Source: Hymenolepis diminuta
Lineage: Eukaryota > Platyhelminthes > Cestoda > Cyclophyllidea > Hymenolepididae
Assembly (NCBI GenBank): GCA_900708905.1
Contig: CAADRB010000026.1
Location: forward strand, 1,850,895 to 1,914,894
Direction of reading: 5' to 3'
Length of the DNA: 64,000 nt
The notes beneath the pieces were generated by a model, which had not been told where the DNA came from, did not search any database, and saw nothing but the letters and a program-made list of their open reading frames with translations. A program made the translations under genes and the position numbers. Below are positions 37,201 through 49,900 of this stretch, in pieces. The stretch's first letter is position 1. The number at the start of each line of letters is the position of its first letter.

Positions 37201-40200
37201 ACAATACCAGACCCCACACTTCAAGAGCAACCAAAAATCTCGTTGAAGAATTTGGCTGGAAAGTCATACATCACCCACCATATTCTCTCCATCTTCTCTT
37301 GCACCAACCGATTTTCATCTTTTCAGGAGCTTACAGAATTAAATAATGGGACTTCAAAGGCTTACTTCAGAAGAAGAGGTCGAAATGAAGAAGTTAGTTT
37401 CTTTTTTTGAGTCCAAACTGACTAAATTCTATGAAGAAGGAATGAGAAAGCTTGTGACAAGATGGGAAGATGTAATTAATAAAAATGGTGACTATGTTGA
37501 ACACCAAATACATGTATTTTTGCCAAAATTTTCACTTTTGTCCAATTTAAAAATGAACAGAACTTCTGTTACAAGCTGATAGATGTAATCAAACTGATTT
37601 AAGAATTTCAGGACTTGGGAAATTCAAGCGAATGCGAAACCTACGCTCTGGAAAATTAATATCCTGTGTAATTTCCACCCACTGGCCTTCAATTCTATTC
37701 CTCAAATATGTCAAATTATGAATATCTTTATGACTATCGGAACCGGACCTATATAGAAATCTTTAAATGTCTCTCCTTCCCCCAGTTGATGTTATATATT
37801 TTGAATCTATACATCTCCTATCCGGGCTCATCTTTATTGATTCGAGAAATCGAACCATTTATTCGTCCTTTTAAGTCACATAACTCTCAGTATGTTTAAA
37901 ATGCATCCATTAAGTAAGAGAATCGATAGTGACGATGACTTGTCTAAAACCTAGGGGTAACATTCTACGCTAATGCATTGGAACAACTGAATCTAGTTAA
38001 TCTCTGCAAGTTTGCTCTTGCAGGAGGATCAACACTTATCACCTTTCATTTGTAAATTAAATTGTGGTCTTAAATGCCTCTTATCGTTAGTTCTAAAGAA
38101 TAAATCAATCGATGTGCAGTAAGTGAAATAACTTAATTTCATTTATTGAAGATCAGAATCCGTTCTATATTTCCTACGGAAATAATCAAGACTTTTTTCT
38201 GCTTACTCAAAATGAGTTTTTAAAACATAGGCCCCTGGTTGGTTCTAATTATTTTAGGATTTTGTCTTATTCTAATGAGAGCTGGACTTTATCACCCCTG
38301 ACCGCTGTTCCCAGTAACTGCCATCGTTGCACCAACACGTTCAGATCCAGAGCTATGTAAAAGGAATGTGACATTGGATAGAAAATATAACCAATAAATT
38401 GGAAATGAAAACGTTCGACAGTTAACGGTTGGGAGCACACAAATCAACCCGCAAGGAGACACTTTCTTCGTGATAAGTCATGAGCACTATTTGTGTCTCA
38501 TGTTCTCATTAACTTTGCCGAATCAATTGCATCTTAGGTGAAGTATATACTCTTAGATTACCGAGATTATGCTTTGTTGCATCCAGTCAGGTTTTAACTG
38601 TTTTACTATATTCAGGGTCTCTTACGAGGAGCTTCTTCATAACTCCACCTTCTGTCTCATTCCTCGTGGTCGTCGGCTCGGCTCATTCAGGTACGATTTT
38701 CCTCTTATTCATCGTTCACCATCATACTCTTTAATAAAAGTTAGTATTTAAATGTTATTTTTGTTTAGCTTGAAGATGAAATGTCTCGGTACCCTCCCAT
38801 GTCTTCATTTTTTTAAATGTTCTCTAGTTAATTTCAGTTTTTTTGTTACGTGTCTCTAATGGAGACATTTATCGTAATGTAATTATAACGAAAACTATGA
38901 ATTATCGGATATGAAAGTGAACAGTGGAAACTGGTCAAATATCTGATGAAGTTTTACGTTTGAGTCTTCATTCTAGCCATCGGAAATTGCTAGATAATCA
39001 AAGCTAAAGGGTGAAGAAAGATTTGTTGATCAGTGATTGGGGAATTATATTTATAAAGAAGATTAAAAGGATGGTAGATAGAGTCTAATACGTGTTCACC
39101 TGAAGGCCTACAGATATGAAAACTGAACTTTAACTATGCTTCTGTTCGTCATAGGATCAGTTGATGAGAAGCTGTCATTAGGGCATCTTTTATCACTAAG
39201 CCCTGAATTCATTCTATTTAATAAGGCAGATGTGCTTTATCATAAAAATGATTGATCTTTATTTTTCTAATTTGTTCAAATGAAAGTATCGTTTGATTAA
39301 CCTTAACCTTAATGGTGATCCAATCCTGACGTTTTAAAGCCCATGTCTCGTTAAAGTGCTAAAGACGTGGTTTCTCGCGGTCCCATGGCTGTTTTTATTG
39401 ATTTTATTTCATTGTTTTTTGTTTTTATCGATTGTATTTATTGACTTTTGCCTTTTTATTAGGTACAATTTCTATTCCAATCGCTTGATGTTTGCTGTCT
39501 CAAACTAGATTCTTAGTTATATAGGCTTCTTTTCGCCGAAAGAATTTGAAAAGTATCGGGTTATCTTATTCAACTTCATTCGTCCTTCTCATTTTTTCCA
39601 GATTCTTAGAAGCGCTAGAGGCTGGATGTATTCCCGTGTTATTGGCAAATGACTGGGAATTGCCGTTTGCAGAAGTGATCGATTGGAGTCATGCAGCTAT
39701 TTTGGCTGATGAAAGAACTCTTTCTCGTCTTCCAGTTCTCCTGCGCAACATTCCTGAAAGTCGAATTGTTCAAATGCGTGAGAAGGTGCGTTTCATATGG
39801 AGCAGCTACTTCCGTTCTGCCGATACTATCGTCCATGCTACTCTACTGGTGAGTTTATGCCCCTGAACAATGTATTTTGAGTCAATAAGTCAAAGTCGTG
39901 AATAATACCTTAGTCTGCTTATTGATTTTCTCAGCTATTTAACTCCTGCATACGGAGCTTTAGTATATTCTACATGGACAACTTTTTTTGTTTCCTAGTT
40001 TTGAGCCTGAGACCTTTCCTTGTTCGTCCCTTAAACACGTATCCAGCTCATTTCTTGTTTACGTTCTCAGATAACATTTTTTTCCATACTAGGTTGGTGA
40101 GTAAGCTATAATATTCTAAAATGATCCCATCGGGATATTAGTCTGTTTATTCGTGATTTTTTCTTCGAGTGTCGTTCTTCTCCATACGTTAGTAAAAGCA

Positions 40201-43200
40201 GGTTGTTATAATTTTCTTTCTTCTCCATTTACTGAGATTCTGTATTGTTTGAAGTGGATTTTAATAGATTAATGACGAATGATGTTACGGCCACAAGGCG
40301 TAAGATAAACGAATATCAAATTTATGAACCAATCTTTGCGGGGATATCGACCAAAATGCTGTTGAAACCGTATCTATCAAATATGGGTGCCTCGAAAGCA
40401 CCACCCACAAAGAGTTGGTTAGGGTAACTTCAAGTAGATGCTAAACAGATGTTCAATGAAATGAAATTTGAATAATTAATTCTTCGAAGCAACCCGTCCC
40501 TTCCTAATGGGGAAGTTAAATGTGTAGAAATTCACCTTTATCTACTTTTTACAAATGAAAGCAATATGAAAAGACAGTGGCGGATCGGTCACCACAAACC
40601 AAAGCCGATCTGCCGACTTGTGAATTCCTTTGTCCAGTTAATTCCTAATTTCGGATAAAGTCAGGTTCTCTTGATTTTCTCCTATGCAATCCTATTGCCA
40701 CAATTTTCACTTTTTCGCCACCGTTTCTTTCCTTCAATTCCTTTCCTCTCTATCTTGATCAAAGTATGGTGATGGATATCGTATGAATGATTGGAAGGTT
40801 CTTATGCATCTTCTCCTCTAGAGGAATTACTTTTATTTTTTAATAATGATAATTTTCCATTAGCCCTCTCTGTTTGCTATTAAGATTTTGTTGCCTGTCT
40901 TTTAGCATCAGAAGTAACCTTTCCGCACTCATCATATATTGTCGACATTGGTATATTACACTAATATAAAATTAAGTGGAGATTTAAGGGATCAGTTACT
41001 AACTCAGCTGCATTCCAGAGCATTATGATAATTATCTCGTTCCTAGCCTTCGGTCAAGCCTATTAATATTAAAACCAGGTCTAGGCGGTTCGGAATTCGT
41101 TCGAATTGTTCTTGATAAGACAAATAAATTTAGTTTGGCTGATCTGCGGCCATGTAGCCCTCCCAATCTGCAGCTGGCTCATTGAAAGCATGGAAGCATG
41201 ATTAGTTAATGTGTTGCCGACCGTTCGTAGACATTCTCTCCAATTTCAAGCTTATCTATATAATCCAATTTCTCGAAAATGAAGGGCGAGTTGACCGTAT
41301 TCCTCTTTTCTAATCAACCCATCATCAGCCATCCAGTCATGTAATACCCTCTTATTTAGACGGACCACTAAACCATATCCGTCACTATTTTAGCGTCACA
41401 GATGAGGTAAAAGCCATCTTACATCTTACTGCGATTTAACACTTCTTAACTCTTATTTGGGTGTTTGATTAATCGTTTCATCATAATTGTGTATTTTTTC
41501 AACGGTGAGTTCGTTTAGTAGGTTGCTAACTCGTAAAAATCCAGTTGTACTTTCATACATTTACTGCTGTGGTGTTTAAATACATTAATCCCATTTGCAG
41601 ATATTGAGCTTTCTTTTGTTCTGAAACTCATCAATCTGGATTTATACTTCAGTTAATATTTGATCGACTGACTTTACGACGACGGAACTATGAACTCTGG
41701 AATAGAAGCCCTGGTCGTATCCTCTTCTCCGAATCGATTAACATTAGGGACTGCTCGTATCCATCTTCGGATCTTCCCGTCAGATGTCAACATACGATTG
41801 ATAGGGGCTTCACTCTCCTTGTTGCAATTCGTCAACCCTTTTGTTCTGATTACTTGGATCGCCTAAAGAAATTGGCTTCTGTGTTTACGAAATCATCTCG
41901 TCTCAAGAAGGTTCGTTTTCAAAATTCTAGTTTGATTTATTAGCTTTTTTCATTACTCATTTTCGATCTTAATGTGTTTTATCATCAAATGACATGAACG
42001 CGCGCAAGTAATGGATAGCTTACTAGAGGTGGAAGATTAATCCACTAATTGACTAGAAGTTAATTTGATGTTCCTCTTTCAGACATCCTGCGATGATTTG
42101 CCTTCCAGTGTTGTTAAAATTCGTTTGCATTCAACTATATGCCAGCAATTATCCCTTTAACCCCGTGATCGTTGCTATATATGTCTGTTTATCAATAAAG
42201 ATAGCATTATTATAATAATAGGACAGTGGGTGCATGGTTGCAGCAGAGAGGAAATAGTTCGAGAAGTGGTAGGAATATTTTACCCATGCGTTTCGAGAGA
42301 ATTCATTTTTCTCAAATCAATCCGAAGCACGTTGCTGCTACTTTTTCTAACAATCTTTTTAAGAAGTCTCGTACTGAATCTGATGTCAACATTAAGGATG
42401 ACATTTCGATATATGGCGTTTCAGTTACCTTTGTCTTTTATAAGACTGGAAAAAAGCAGCAGGAAATTGGATACTGGAAATACTTGTTGATTACTGCCTC
42501 TGAAGAATTTCTTTTTTATTGTTTTACCGCTTGCATTCAATCGACCAAACATTTGTAATTGCCTCCTTAGGGCTATAATTACCATTGTATTGATGTTATT
42601 GATTCTTCTTTTAGGTGGTTCTTGTGTGGCAATGTAGTTTCCCGCCTCCACTATCAGAGAAAGCGATCGCTGTCCAGATATACAATAGTCTTCCTGTCGA
42701 GCTATCCTTCGCTCCGCCTACTCTGAAAAGTGCAGGACCATCTACGGACATCATCCCATCTCCATCTAACCGTTTTCGACCATCTTCTAATCAGATTCCT
42801 ACTCTAGCTGTGTGGAGTGTTGAACTGGATGTTGCTAACACAATCACTTTATCTCAGGTTGGTAGCCGATTTTCTTCTCCTTTAGCATAATCTCAATTCT
42901 AAGATGTGTTTATTTTTCTTGTAGGTTGAAGCAGCGTACGATCTCTGGTTGCAATATCCTCACAAATTGATCGGATTCACTCCTCGTACTCATATATGGA
43001 GTACTACGGAGAAAACTTGGACTTATTCTACTAATGCAACATCTCAAGGAAACTTCTCTATGGTGCTGCTTAATGCTGCTGTTTATCATAGGTGAACTTT
43101 AGCCTGAAAAAATATGGGGAATATTAAGATTAGCCTTAAGATTCGATCTGTTCACGACTGCTTGCCTATTACAGGCCCAATAGAATTTCGCGGCAGCATA

Positions 43201-44734
43201 AATTATGCCATACTTGGTGACTAACCGGAAGATGGCTAGGAGATTTTTTTGTCTAAATTTCCCTGTAGTACACTGTGCAAAGTTGCATAAAGGATAAGTT
43301 AGGTAGGTGTAGAAAGTCACTTATACCTATAGTTACCGTGTCTCAGAGATAGTTCATTAGACCTCAATCTCAAGTCCGATCATCAGTAGCTACAATAAAA
43401 ACTATCGCTAATGAATTCTGGTGAATGAGAGTTTCTTGTTTCCATGTATAGAGACTAGCTCTTGATCAAAAATTGATTTTTTTGCTATCAACGACTACTA
43501 ACGCATCGTGATTTGGTGCCGAAGAAATTGTAGACCTGGTACGTTGATAGCCACATTTCCAACCTGCGTTTCGATGGCTGGATCTCATGTTTTATTTTAG
43601 ATCGTGTTAATGGAATATCTATCACTTAGGAAATTTCAGTACATTCTGATTTGAAAATAGTTACTTCTCTTTAGCACTATTTTCCTTCTTTTTGAGATTC
43701 AGTTTGAATTACTTATAACGTCAGCTTTGTGATATTGTTCTATTTAAAGAAAGTACCATCCATAAGGTATCTGCAGTAATTCAATTCATCGATGATGACG
43801 ATGACTAAGTCGAGTCTCGAAGTCGGTGTAAGAGCCCATGTTCCAAAGTTCAAAATTGAACAAGGTTTTGTTTTTTGATAGGAGGCAGAATCCAATATTT
43901 TCAGTGGCCTGACCAGAATTTACCTCTCAAGCTCTGGATTATTCAATTACTGCTCTTCCACGCTAGTGCCTAAGAATTAAGTACATTTCCTGATAACTAT
44001 CTGATTAACAGGGCGGTCAATTAATGCCGTATTTACAAAACATTATTTAGCCGTTGTTTGAGCTCTGAATCTTCTATTTATTGGGTCTGAGGGATCGTAG
44101 CCTCTGTATTATCCGTAAGCAATAATGCAGTGGTATTCACCTTATACTATTCACCAAATACTATTTTCTCTTAGGAATTTTACACAATATATCATTACTA
44201 ACCAAATGCTATGATAATTCGCAGGTATTACCAAAACCTCTATTGGAAGTTGACAACAGAAGCAATGCGAGAGACTGTTGATACCATGGCCACCGGCGAA
44301 GACATTCTCTTCAACTGTGTTGTGGGTTATTCTTCCCAATCAGCACCTCTTCTCCTCTCGACCAATGATAAAGTGCCTCAGTCCTCACATTTCGCACCCA
44401 GTGAATTGATTAATTATATGGGCATTATGGAATCCGGAACCAATCAGTCACGGCCTAAAGTCAAGCCTGATGAAGTGCTTACCTATAGACATACCTGTCT
44501 TCGTGCCTTCGCCAATGCTTTCCAGGCCCTACATCTTTCAGCCAGCTTTGCTGATCCTGAAAACGGCAAACATTTCGGTCTGGCAAATTCCATGCAATAC
44601 CCTTTCCTTCCTCTTTACTATAGTAATCTTCGGTAATGTCGGTTCTTTATAATATATTGGACACTCTTGTAGACAGCAGATTTTGACCCGATGTTTTTGT
44701 TTTGTTTTTCAGGTTTGTTACTTCTCAGACTTGA
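34245..44734 (+). CDS. Exostosin-1 type heparan sulphate glycosyltransferase
   Basis: Type II ER/Golgi enzyme that, with EXT2, polymerises the GlcA-GlcNAc heparan sulphate chain. Exons: 34245-34478, 34547-34784, 34854-35116, 35186-35346, 38616-38690, 39602-39848, 41653-41910, 42615-42857, 42925-43091, 44225-44632, 44713-44734. Total 2,316 nt, all phases agreeing, 771 residues (human EXT1 has 746). A signal anchor spans about 16-31. The GT47 domain (about 75-395) has [20 protein letters not shown] split by an intron, [23 protein letters not shown] and DWELPF. The C-terminal GT64 domain spans about 480-765 and keeps GEDILFN. The usual DxD position reads LDVA (563-566). Possible N-glycosylation sites include HNSTF and TNATS. 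An in-frame ATG at 34209 is possible, but a splice-acceptor-like CATTTCAG just before 34241 favours 34245. The last seven residues depend on a small terminal exon; without it the frame stops at 44636. Confidence 0.93.
35117..35185 (+). other. GC-AG intron 3 of EXT1
   Basis: The donor is AAG|GCATGT rather than GT; the acceptor is TTTTTTTTGTAG. 69 nt. The GC donor joins FK to GKRY, the conserved family sequence. The nearest GT (35120-35121) would add four bases and shift the frame to an early stop. Confidence 0.75.
36292..37579 (+). mobile_element. Decayed mariner transposon
   Basis: A 1.29-kb element inserted in EXT1 intron 4 in the same orientation. The terminal inverted repeats share an exact 18-nt core, TTGTAACAGAAGTTCTGT (36295-36312) and its reverse complement (37557-37574), with weaker similarity continuing inward. 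The ends are flanked by TA (36290-36291 and 37580-37581), the usual mariner target duplication. Size, repeats and coding content all fit the Tc1/mariner superfamily. Confidence 0.92.
36456..37579 (+). pseudogene. Mariner transposase pseudogene
   Basis: Cut-and-paste DDE/D transposase, now inactive. It begins at 36456 with a family-typical N-terminus ([17 protein letters not shown]). It then breaks: a frame change and stop near 36560, a TGA where Trp is expected at about 36591, a second helix-turn-helix piece ([12 protein letters not shown]) at 36575-36766, and further shifts. The first catalytic Asp is in the TDSDEKW segment near 36912. The second is in [10 protein letters not shown] near 37195. 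The third (PTDFHLF) survives only in another frame after a small insertion near 37285. The C-terminal part (37346-37579) ends with the NKNGDYV segment. At least three frameshifts and several stops mean no functional protein. Confidence 0.9.
40579..40614. repeat. Imperfect inverted repeat in EXT1 intron 6
   Basis: GGCGGATCGG (40579-40588) and CCGATCTGCC (40605-40614) pair over 10 positions with one mismatch, loop 16 nt. It stands in a locally GC-rich patch, possibly a repeat fragment. Confidence 0.5.
42226..42558 (+). other. Open frame inside EXT1 intron 7 (probably not a gene)
   Basis: 110 codons stay open, starting at GTG with no ATG at the start. The conserved EXT1 sequence joins exon 7 directly to exon 8 (LKK|VVLVW), so this cannot be a required exon. 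No domain recognised. It may be chance or part of an unannotated alternative transcript. Confidence 0.15.
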
Positions 44735-46077
44735 GCGTAGATCGTAGCCCTAGTGGCAATATTTTTTCTTATTTGATGTCTTTAAAAAAACTCATCTTAT
44801 GTTTTTGTATCCTATACCTTTATTATTATGTTGTAAAAATGAAATTGATATGACTTAGCCTTTTAATGAGGTTGCTCCCATTTACTAGAGGAAAGTATAA
44901 ATTAAGTGTTGGTTTTTCTAGCCCATTGCATATTTTAATCGCCTTAATTTAATAATATGCCTTTCGTTTAATTAGAATAGAACGCTAGCAGTGACCACAG
45001 CTTAGGGATCATCAATCTGTAAAGGGGAAAGTGTGCCAAACTTTATGAGCCTCATTTTCACATAGAAGGATATAGAATATTGATATTGTTTAGAAGAAAA
45101 GACGTCAGTTTCGTAACTATTAGCTCTTAAAGTAGTTGAGTAAAACTTAATATTAAGAATTTAGATTGCTGGAGAAATCAGAGGTTGCCTGAGGAGTCAT
45201 AGAAAGAATAGAGTGTGGCCCACATCTATACGGCTGTACAATTAGTGCTTCTTACTCTTAAGTGGAGTGTACGTAGTATTCGAATATTTATGGTTTGGGG
45301 TGACCCTGTTACCCAAATAGAAAAGTAGCATTAATTCCAACAGTACAGCTGAGTTTAGGTTTACACAGCTATTGATATTATTAGAGGCTAACAGAATGCC
45401 GAAGCCTATCTCAAAATAAGAAGAACAAGAGTTGGATTGGGCCTCTAGAGTATTGGACGATGGTAAAGGAATGAAGGAAGAAGAGTGAGAGTAGTAAGAA
45501 AAAGTGGGATATAGGAGAGCTGAGAGTACACGCCTGAAAAGCGTGAAAGTGCGAAGAGCTAATTGGTTTTACGTAGGTAGAACAGGGGATTCTATGGGTA
45601 ATAATGTGCATACAAAAACACTCTATTCTTTGTATCTGGTAGTGACAGCTCACAATTACTATCGGAATATAATTAATTGAAAGGTATCTAAGACTCTATC
45701 GAGCCAACATAATTGAGGAACTGGGAAAATTTGAAATCCTGATGAATCGTTACGGTATCGTGGAGGTTAGATCGACGCATAACAATAATTTGAAAGCGAA
45801 GATTAAATGCTAAATAAGTACGTGAGATAATTTAGAATAATAAGTATATGGTGATTATTAAATGCAAATGTTAAAGGCTTCTGCTATAACGTAACCAAGT
45901 TCTGGTAGTAATCTCGTAGAGCCAACAATCTAGAAAACTCGGTAATATAGCAACTTAACACAGCAGCTAATAACCCACGGCAGAACACAGGACACTTTAT
46001 AGTCAACACGTGCGTATTAACGAAACTCGAACATGTCAGATCAAGAAGCCTGAAATCAACCGATCACCCGAAATTAG
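44735..46077. other. EXT1 3' flank
   Basis: No AATAAA is seen close to the EXT1 stop. The stretch becomes purine-rich at 45420-45560. No gene recognised. Sequence just before 46078 may include decayed gag of the neighbouring gypsy fragment. Confidence 0.45.
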
Positions 46078-46917
46078 CCCGACGCCGCAGTCGTATCCTC
46101 AGAGACGCATATGTATCCGAAGAATAATAAACCGAAGTGCCGATTTTGTGGAGATTTTCACTTCCATAGAGACTGTCCTTTCTATAAACATCGGTGTCAG
46201 GACTGCAATACGTACGGACACAGGAAAGGATTCTGTCATAGCAGTCAACGTCGACCGTATACAGACCACAGGAGAGGTCGCTATCAGAACCAACATCGTC
46301 AAGCGCATGGTGTACTAACCACCTTGCAGCTTAATGTAAGTAGGCGTCGCTATATAACCTTTTGCATTAACGGAAGACATATTAAGTTGCAGGTTGACGC
46401 CGGATCAAATATCACCATAGTTTCAGCTGAGGCGTGGAAATCTCTTGGTAGCACCAAGCTAGACAAAGTTCACTTTAAAGTATCTAGTGCCTCAAGTGAT
46501 GCAGTGCAACTGTCGGGCGTGATGAAATGTGAGGCGACCTTCAAAGGCAACTGTATGTTGTGTGGCTGATCGAGATATCAATCTCGTCGGGTTGGATTGG
46601 ATTAACATGTTAAATATTCTCGAGCGGAAAGTACAAAATGTAGCCAGCCCACAAGTACGAATAAAAGGGAAGTTTCGGAGAACGGAGGATTTCGGCCAAG
46701 CTGATGGTCTGTCTCGCCTCATCGAAAATCAGCCTGCGGAAAATGAAGAAACAGTGGTTGCATCCGTGTCGTCTGAAAGAGAGGTGCAACACATACTGGC
46801 GGAGTCGATTCGAAACATTCCGATATCAGCAGAGGAAATACGAAAGGAAACGGAGAAAGATGCAGTCCTACAACATGCACCAAAGCTTCCTTCCCTAAAG
46901 TGTGGAAATCAGTAAAT
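46078..46917 (+). pseudogene. Ty3/gypsy retrotransposon pol fragment with internal deletion
   Basis: Remnant of an LTR retrotransposon polyprotein. The first frame (to 46569) has two zinc knuckles: CRFC..H....C at about 46129-46167 and CQDCNTYGHRKGFC at about 46198-46239. A retropepsin-like domain follows with LQVDAGSNITIVS; the active-site triad reads D-A-G where D-T/S-G is usual. A frameshift near 46545 moves into the frame ending at 46915. There LVGLDWI, the usual sequence shortly before reverse transcriptase, is followed within about 30 residues by DFGQADGLSRL, which normally lies after RNase H. The whole RT and RNase H region is therefore missing. The fragment then runs towards the pre-integrase region and stops. 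No flanking LTRs recognised. Confidence 0.82.
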
Positions 46918-49900
46918 TTTGAAAGATAGCTTATTTAATATTTGATGATTAAGTGGGGTCTGATTCAATGACAGATTTGAGTGTTATGATTAGTAGTTGA
47001 TAAAATATCTTTTCCGATTTTCAGCCTTCTTCTGAACATACTATCAGCGAGTAGTTTGACTCACTTTAATGCTGCTTTTAATATTATCTTCTATGCGTGT
47101 GAAACTTTGGAAATTTCGTAATCCACCAGCATCTAGCAGAATTCAATTTTTAATAATAACAAAGAAAAATCTAATTTAACCAAACTGAAGATGACTTCAC
47201 AGAGAATTAGGAAGATCAATTGGAAATAAAACAATAAGGAACCAGATCGACGGTCAGTGTTAGAATTTGAATTTTCTTTTCTGCATTTGAAATGAGTGCT
47301 TTTAAATATCGAATAAACAAGGAAAACTTCTTTCCACATTTTCACATAATTACCAACCGATATTATAGCACATTATTATTAATTCATCAGTTAATGTTCC
47401 TGCTACGGATATGATTTGGACATAAAGTCATACAGCTTAACATTCTGTATTTACCAAATATGTAGGAAAGTAAAGTCCTGTTTATAAAGTAAAGATATCT
47501 CTTGGTCTTCATTTGCAGTTTGAGTCACCTTGTCTTTAACATTTTCTGAATATATGAATAGTTTATTTCTATTGGATAATGGTTTTCAAAACATTTGGGG
47601 TCAATTGCGCTGATTTCCATGAGCTAGATTTGAATTCACTTTCAGTGTCATGGTTATATATTTCATGTCAAATTGTAAAATTACTCGCATGGATTTGCAG
47701 AAAGCTATTTATGAAAAGCAGGTTTCACTATGAAATGTATCTCTGGATATTCGCTTACTTTACCAGATGAATATTTAAAAACGGCCAAAATATTCTTGAC
47801 GGGCTGGCAATTTACATAATGTTCTTTTCGTAAATGCATTCGAACTTATTCCTGCCTGTGCGTTCAATGTCCATAAGAAGGATACAACAATAGGAAATGA
47901 AATAGAATAAATGAATGGTATAGGATGAGGAATATAGAAGTGAAAATTTTGATGTGAATATATAAACTTTGTGTTTTGATAGATATAACAGTAAATAATT
48001 CTGAATCAACGACCAACAGTCCAAAGTGAACATTTCTAGATTAGATCATTTCTTAATATGCTGTGCGATTTACAAATTTTTAAAAAGACAAATAAAGTAT
48101 GCAACTTGATACGGAGAATTCGATCATGCCTTTTTTACCTTCCCTCAGATGGGACTTGTCATATGACCGGAGGTCGGGCGCCTGGATAACGCATAGCGTA
48201 TTTCGACATTTTTGCGCACTCGCTTTCTAAATTATTGCTTTGGACAATGAAATTAGCATTAGTCTAATGCTTTGTACGTCACTACTATTCAACTTGTATT
48301 CGTGATAATGTTCCTATCTGCTAGCATGCTGTGCAGCCATATGGTCTGCGATCAAACAAACCTTAACATGCGCAAAGCAAATACCAGACAACCTTTCAAG
48401 GTTTCCCTGAAGAAATGCGCAGATACTAGACAGTAGCAGTACTGAACAAAGGAGCCGTCCCGAACTACCACGATGGATGTCTCATATTTGGGCTGAAGAC
48501 GCTATAAACAGCAGGTATCAATTAACATGTAGCGATTAAAAATGGTCAACTGGCGACAAGGTCTTGATTACAGTTTCTATAGGCGGTCCAGCTGTGTGTT
48601 TGCGCGTTTGCTTATAGATACCCAAACAGACTAACCATCACCCCGAGACATCGATGACAAGGCCACACTGAAGTTGAAATGTTTCTCATATAAACTTAAT
48701 CTATTTGTCGATAAATTGTGGTGGCCTTCCGGGCATCTCCGTATTGATCCAGTTATTAAGAGTGACTTGACTTCTTGCACATATTTGATCGATGGGGCCA
48801 TGATTCACAGAACATTTTTTGAGAATATTTTAGGTATTTTACGTAATGTATTCAGTAAATTATATCCCAACTAAATTCTTCTATATAAAGAGCTTCATTA
48901 AATGAAATGTAAAAATAGAAAACGCAGTTCGCATTTTACTAAGTTTAAACATATTTAAAATTTTTTCTTGTTCTATATCAATACAATTATGAAATTTGAA
49001 TTATTAGTTTCTCTAAAATTACAAAAAGATGGATGGGGACCTGCTTACTCTGTATCCAATAAATACTATATATAAATAACACTGCTGCTTTTATAAACAT
49101 CGATTTCGAACAAAATTTTATTTTTTCTGATGCATACATTTATCTCCACGGACAGATGATCCTTCCCGCGCTACTGGGTTTATGAATTGATCCAGCTTTA
49201 GTTGAAACAAGATCTTAAAAATTGACTAGAATACTTCTATATGATTTTGATATTACAGTAAAGAACTAAATAGGGTGACTAATAGGTCACCCTATAGTTG
49301 ATATAGACATCATTTGCTATGAATTATTATTTTATTTTCAGATTTGCTCACACAATTTAAGAAAGGCAATATAATTATGAAAGTATCTGACTACCCCTTG
49401 TGTCATCGCAAAGTTAGGATCAAAGACATAAAGGCTAGGTGTTTAGCCAATAGAAAAATTATGTTATATATTTCAGTGTCATATGGTGATTTCTAAAATG
49501 TTTAGTAGTTACTGTGAGTGTACCTATCTCCTTTTGAAAGCAAAGTCCTTTATTTGTTCCATTAAAATTATTGTAATTAAATAACACAGTATATAGACTG
49601 AGGTATTATGCGGTCTTCCCTCAGTGTAAACACTAGCATTTTTTACTGCTGTATCAGCCAAGGTTATTATTTGCCAGTTCAAAAATAGCGAATAGAAATA
49701 AATATAATGATTTTTGGGTCCTAAGAAATAATAAATTAAGTGAAAATCTGTTGTAAAAAGATCTTCTGACTTAGAGGTTCCTCTCTAAGACTGCTATATT
49801 TAATTTTTCAAACTTTATTAAGGTGCAAATAGGTCCATTATGATAGCTGTACAATTAGTTATATTTATAATAATTGTATACGGCACTTGAAAATATATAA

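Larger units (their letters stand above)
35347..38615 (+). other. Intron 4 of EXT1 (3,269 nt)
   Basis: GTAAGT...ATATTCAG, phase 2. It hosts the dead mariner at 36292-37579. Introns 1-3 are only 68-69 nt, so this is a sharp jump in size. Outside the mariner I see no other gene. Confidence 0.85.

Noticed and set aside
43335..43395. Possible tRNA or SINE head in EXT1 intron 9
   Set aside because: Does not give a cloverleaf by eye and lacks the family body blocks.
45411..45653. 80-codon minus-strand frame rich in Phe and Leu, resembling a membrane segment
   Set aside because: Produced by a purine-rich low-complexity stretch on the plus strand.
46099..46722. Several minus-strand frames opposite the gypsy fragment
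   Set aside because: Shadows of the plus-strand zinc-knuckle and protease coding sequence.
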